Source: an uncultured Lachnospiraceae bacterium (GTDB taxonomy: Bacteria; Bacillota; Clostridia; Lachnospirales; Lachnospiraceae). From it: a stretch of 7,586 nucleotides of DNA. Shown piece by piece: positions 4,836-7,586 of this stretch (its first letter is position 1; each line of letters starts with the position of its first letter). The DNA lies in assembly GCA_945834545.1 (NCBI GenBank), contig CAMAHO010000114.1:1-7586 (forward strand), read 5' to 3'. A program made the translations under genes and the position numbers. Under the pieces are notes generated by a model. That model was given only the letters and a program-made list of their open reading frames with translations, was not told where the DNA came from and made no database searches.

Positions 4836-6047
4836 TTATCTCCCAGAAACCTGATACCGCTGGTAAATGTATTTTCCGACAACAGCCAATACAACACTCA
4901 GCAGGATATATATTGCAGGAACAACCTGCCAGGATGTAAAACACTGACCGAACAGTGTAAGTGTTCTTAGATCAAAAACATTCCATTTGGACAGATAGGC
5001 CATCGGTGACCAATCCCACATCTGAGCCAAAATACGATATTGTTCCGGTACGGAAATCATTCCACCCAGAATAATGAGACCTGAAGATATAGCCAATGTT
5101 GCGACTCCGCTGTGAAGCAGCTCTGACAAAACCATGGCGAAAATGCCTGCTAAGATGGAAGTAATAATCAGAACCCCATAAGCAATCAGACAGGCTTCTC
5201 CCATAGTCAATGGGTAGGAATAAGTAGTAAAGTATATCTGCGCCGGGGTTTCAAATCCCTCTGCACCAAAAATGCTCAGACAAAGAATTATAGTTGTCAA
5301 TGACATAAGCGTAGCAGTTGCCACGGAGATCGTAATCCCTGCTAATATCTTTGCCCAGTAAGCAGTCGTTTTTCCTTTTGCACTGCTCAACATCAGCTGG
5401 TCAGTTCTTCTGGTATGTTCCTCTGAAAACACGCTGGAAAGGCATATTGCGACAAAAAACAGCATGACTACACCGATAGTCAAAAAGGAATCCAGTGCAA
5501 TTTCATAGCCTTCATCGTAATGATACGAAAATGGAATCGGTATCTGGTTTTCTTTATTTCTCCAGAATTCCTTTTCGCTTTCAGTCAAAGGGATTGCCTG
5601 CCACTTCTTTTCCAGAAGTTCCGTTCTTGCCATATACAAAGTATCTTCATCTACTTCCCAGTTGCGGATATCCGCCAACTCCATCCCAGTCCAGTTACGG
5701 AGCAAATTGAAGATATCGCTGTAGGGACGGGCATAAGTCTGATACTCCTGCGTCAATGTATATCGCTCTACACCCATTGGAATCTGCATATAGGCATCTA
5801 CAGTTTCTTGAATCAACTTCTGGTCGATCTCTCTTCCCGAAAGGGCTTTTCTATAGACTTGATCCGTCTTGAAAATCTGATAGTGGCTTTCTACAGGTTC
5901 ACCCTCCACATAATAGGTGCCAAACAGACCGGAAGTAACTGTGAATCCGATACAGAGCAAAGAAACCAGCGCAGTGATCCAAAGAAGTTTTCGTTTAGCG
6001 AGCTTTTTCAGTTCGAATTGATATAGCCTTCCCAAATTATTATACAT
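4836..6047 (-). CDS. ABC-2 type transporter permease
   Basis: A 403-residue integral membrane protein. A short cytoplasmic N-terminus with LYQFELKKLAKRK leads into the first helix (about 21-42). A long polar region (43-185), presumably extracytoplasmic, follows, then five more helices at about 186-206, 232-258, 284-307, 314-332 and 373-393. The segment SVFSEEHTRRTDQLMLSS after helix 2, with charged residues and the common E-x-R-T pattern, is typical of ABC-2 permeases where the ATPase coupling helix docks. The protein should form the membrane channel with the ATPase encoded just upstream; export rather than import is expected for this family. GAGGAGGTGAGC precedes the ATG, and the first 8 nt overlap the ATPase gene's end, so translation is coupled. 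The substrate (peptide, antibiotic or lipid) cannot be told. It is the last gene of the operon, followed by a terminator. Confidence 0.88.
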   Translation of the reverse strand: MYNNLGRLYQFELKKLAKRKLLWITALVSLLCIGFTVTSGLFGTYYVEGEPVESHYQIFKTDQVYRKALSGREIDQKLIQETVDAYMQIPMGVERYTLTQEYQTYARPYSDIFNLLRNWTGMELADIRNWEVDEDTLYMARTELLEKKWQAIPLTESEKEFWRNKENQIPIPFSYHYDEGYEIALDSFLTIGVVMLFFVAICLSSVFSEEHTRRTDQLMLSSAKGKTTAYWAKILAGITISVATATLMSLTTIILCLSIFGAEGFETPAQIYFTTYSYPLTMGEACLIAYGVLIITSILAGIFAMVLSELLHSGVATLAISSGLIILGGMISVPEQYRILAQMWDWSPMAYLSKWNVFDLRTLTLFGQCFTSWQVVPAIYILLSVVLAVVGKYIYQRYQVSGR

Positions 6048-6747
6048 TGTCGCTCACCTCCTCAAACTGCTTCAAGTAAAATTCCTCCAAATCACCGTTT
6101 TGATTGTCCCACTTTCCCTCAAAAATCAACTGTCCATCCTTCATCATTAGAACCTGATCGGCAATGTGTTCAATATCGGAAACGATATGTGTAGACAATA
6201 GAACAATGCTGTCTTTTCCAAGTGTTTCAATCAAATTTCTAAAACGCACTCGTTCTTTAGGATCTAATCCTGCGGTAGGCTCATCCAATATCACAAGTTT
6301 AGGGTCATTCAGAAGTGCCTGTGCAATTCCAAGGCGCTGCTTCATACCACCGGAAAAGGTCTTAATCTTTTTTCGTCCAACATCGTCGAGAGAAACAAGA
6401 GCCAGAAGCTCATTTGCTTTTCGTTTTGCCTGTGCTTTCGGAATCCCTTTCAATGCAGCGAGATAGAGAAGAAAATCCATCGCTGTAAACTCTGGATAGT
6501 ATCCAAAGTCCTGCGGTAAGTATCCAAGGACAGCACGATATTGTTCTTCGCTGACATCGACTCCGTCAAAAGTAATGGTGCCACTGGTAGGCTTGAGAAT
6601 ACCGCACAGCATTCTCATCAGTGTGGTTTTTCCTGCACCGTTTGCACCCAGCAAGCCATAGACACCCTGCCTAAGTTTTACAGAGATACGGTCTACGGCG
6701 ATTTTATTTTTATATTGTTTTGATACACGGTCTATGATAAGTTCCAT
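6040..6747 (-). CDS. ABC transporter ATP-binding protein
   Basis: A 235-residue nucleotide-binding subunit with every key motif intact: Walker A GANGAGKTT (34-42), Q-loop Gln79 in GYLPQDFGYYP, ABC signature FSGGMKQR (131-138), Walker B LVILDEP (151-157) with catalytic Glu156, the D-loop AGLDP (159-163) and switch His187 in LLSTHIVSD. The PQDFGYYPEFTAMDFLLYLAALKG segment resembles ATPases of ABC-2 exporters of the CcmA/drug-resistance type. The frame is open further upstream to 6840, but GGAGG lies 7 nt before the ATG at 6747 and the protein MELIIDRVSKQYKNKIAV begins at the normal family position, so I used that start. It overlaps the upstream membrane protein gene by 16 nt and the downstream permease gene by 8 nt. 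It powers the transporter formed with the permease. Confidence 0.93.
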   Translation of the reverse strand: MELIIDRVSKQYKNKIAVDRISVKLRQGVYGLLGANGAGKTTLMRMLCGILKPTSGTITFDGVDVSEEQYRAVLGYLPQDFGYYPEFTAMDFLLYLAALKGIPKAQAKRKANELLALVSLDDVGRKKIKTFSGGMKQRLGIAQALLNDPKLVILDEPTAGLDPKERVRFRNLIETLGKDSIVLLSTHIVSDIEHIADQVLMMKDGQLIFEGKWDNQNGDLEEFYLKQFEEVSDNV

Positions 6748-7445
6748 GCTAATTCCTCCGTCTTTTTTATCATTGCAATACACTGTTTTCCATTTCCAAA
6801 GAGTAAAGCCAATGCAATTATCATCCATGCGGTAAGGCACTGTTCCTGGTAAATGAACGGGATAATATTGTGGGAAAGGAGCAAGGAAATACTAATTCCA
6901 ACCGAGGTTCCAACACAGGCATACATTGCTTCCTGTCCTCTGAATTTTCTCACAATATATAATCCTATAAAGGTGGTTAAAAGGAATGGTGTGATAATGT
7001 ATAAGGCAGCAGCAAATGGCGCTACCGTATCGTTCCATAATCCAATTGGAAGAAGAACGCCAAGAAGCAGTAAATCCATCAGTCCAAGGATCGCTAATCT
7101 TGCAAACATGACACTTCTTAATGAAAAACGTGTTGCCATTTCCAACTCAACCATTTTATAAAGTTCGGATCGTCCACTTTCTGAAATGATTGTCAGGGCC
7201 AGTAACGGAGTCAGACCTGAAATCAGCCAAAGCACTGTACCCGGCAAGAAAGCAAATCCTAAAATAGATACGACAAAAATCAGCGTGGAAACGCACCAAA
7301 CCCATTTGCGAATGTAGCCCATTTGAGCGAACAGAAACTCATGGACGGGTATTTTGGGCAAATCCAGTTGCCGCAGAAAATCTCTTTTCCTTACTGGACG
7401 AGGGGCATCAAAAGCCTGCTTTAATTCATCTTTCCATTTATCCAT
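6732..7445 (-). CDS. Six-helix membrane protein, possible anti-sigma partner
   Basis: A 237-residue protein with a basic cytoplasmic N-terminus of about 47 residues (including FDAPRPVRKRDFLRQLDLPK). Six predicted membrane helices follow at about 48-66, 70-88, 113-135, 140-163, 174-192 and 203-217. The loop GRSELYKMVELEMATRFSLR (91-110) is charged and probably cytoplasmic. I do not recognise a named domain. Similar membrane proteins sit between a sigma-factor gene and an ABC transporter in other Clostridia, where the cytoplasmic N-terminus could hold the sigma factor; that is inference from gene order. It could instead be a second permease subunit. AAAGGAGG lies 6 nt before the ATG at 7445, which favours this start over the ATG at 7472. 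It overlaps the sigma-like gene by 8 nt and the ATPase gene by 16 nt, so all four genes are likely translated as a coupled set. Confidence 0.8.
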   Translation of the reverse strand: MDKWKDELKQAFDAPRPVRKRDFLRQLDLPKIPVHEFLFAQMGYIRKWVWCVSTLIFVVSILGFAFLPGTVLWLISGLTPLLALTIISESGRSELYKMVELEMATRFSLRSVMFARLAILGLMDLLLLGVLLPIGLWNDTVAPFAAALYIITPFLLTTFIGLYIVRKFRGQEAMYACVGTSVGISISLLLSHNIIPFIYQEQCLTAWMIIALALLFGNGKQCIAMIKKTEELAWNLS

Positions 7446-7586
7446 GGTAATCCTCCTTTCGCAGTTCTTCACGAAATTTATTCGATGCAGATGTTATCTT
7501 ACGATATATGGCAAACCTCGATAATCCGTAAATTTTACCAAGTGCTGAAACAGGAACTTCATTTACATATCTGAGTAACAGCAGTT
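7438..7586 (-). CDS. C-terminal part of a sigma-70-like (region 4) HTH regulator, partial
   Basis: The last 48 codons of a gene entering from the right edge of the window, ending at TAA 7440-7438. They encode LLLLRYVNEVPVSALGKIYG, then LSRFAIYRKITSASNKF, then REELRKEDYHG. This matches the layout of sigma-70 region 4: a helix with an L-x-Y-x-x-x-x-P/V opening, a helix-turn-helix around ALGKIYGLSRFAIYRKI, and a trailing basic helix like the A-x-x-K-x-R-x-E-L end of ECF-type sigma factors. It overlaps the next gene by 8 nt (CATGGATAA contains both the stop and the ATG). The fragment is too short for a firm family call; another HTH regulator is possible. The upstream part and the operon promoter lie outside the window. 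Confidence 0.6.
   Translation of the reverse strand, partial: LLLLRYVNEVPVSALGKIYGLSRFAIYRKITSASNKFREELRKEDYHG

Noticed and set aside
5495..6466. Plus-strand frames of 71, 168 and 100 codons
   Set aside because: Antisense shadows of the ABC permease and ATPase genes, which carry full family motifs.

Overview
The window looks like chromosomal DNA of a Gram-positive gut-type Clostridia, most likely Lachnospiraceae. The reasons are moderate GC, strong AGGAGG-type ribosome binding sites, tightly overlapping genes, a CoA-transferase of the butyrate/acyl-CoA:acetate kind, and small DUF families (DUF6171, DUF402) common in that group. This is inference from gene content; there is no rRNA or other marker gene here.

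Layout. Positions 20-2438, minus strand: an acyl-CoA:acetate CoA-transferase-like gene reads leftward from a recognisable promoter (2481-2509). It is followed by a DUF402 nucleoside-phosphatase-like gene and a small cysteine-rich DUF6171 gene. Positions 2439-2874: a divergent intergenic region. It holds the leftward promoter, a ~164-bp palindromic element that can fold as a nested cloverleaf (2518-2681), a second A/T-tract hairpin (2704-2748) and a good sigma-A type promoter (2774-2802) facing right. Positions 2875-4660, plus strand: a cytoplasmic GH43 glycosidase overlaps a 210-codon gene of unknown function. That gene is in turn stop/start-coupled (TAATG) to a small single-pass membrane protein gene that appears broken by a one-base frameshift. 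Positions 4661-4835: non-coding, with a terminator for the leftward operon.

Positions 4836-7586, minus strand: a compact operon in which every gene overlaps the next. In transcription order it is the C-terminal end of a sigma-70-like/HTH regulator (cut by the window edge), a six-helix membrane protein with a cytoplasmic N-terminal segment, an ABC ATPase, and an ABC-2 type permease. The order sigma factor, membrane protein, ABC exporter suggests a self-regulated envelope or export module with the membrane protein as a possible anti-sigma partner. That role is inference.

The least explained items are the cloverleaf repeat, the unknown pair at 3839-4660 (with a perfect 13-bp hairpin inside the coding sequence), and the sigma/membrane/ABC operon. 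No CRISPR array, tRNA, rRNA, transposase or phage gene was seen.
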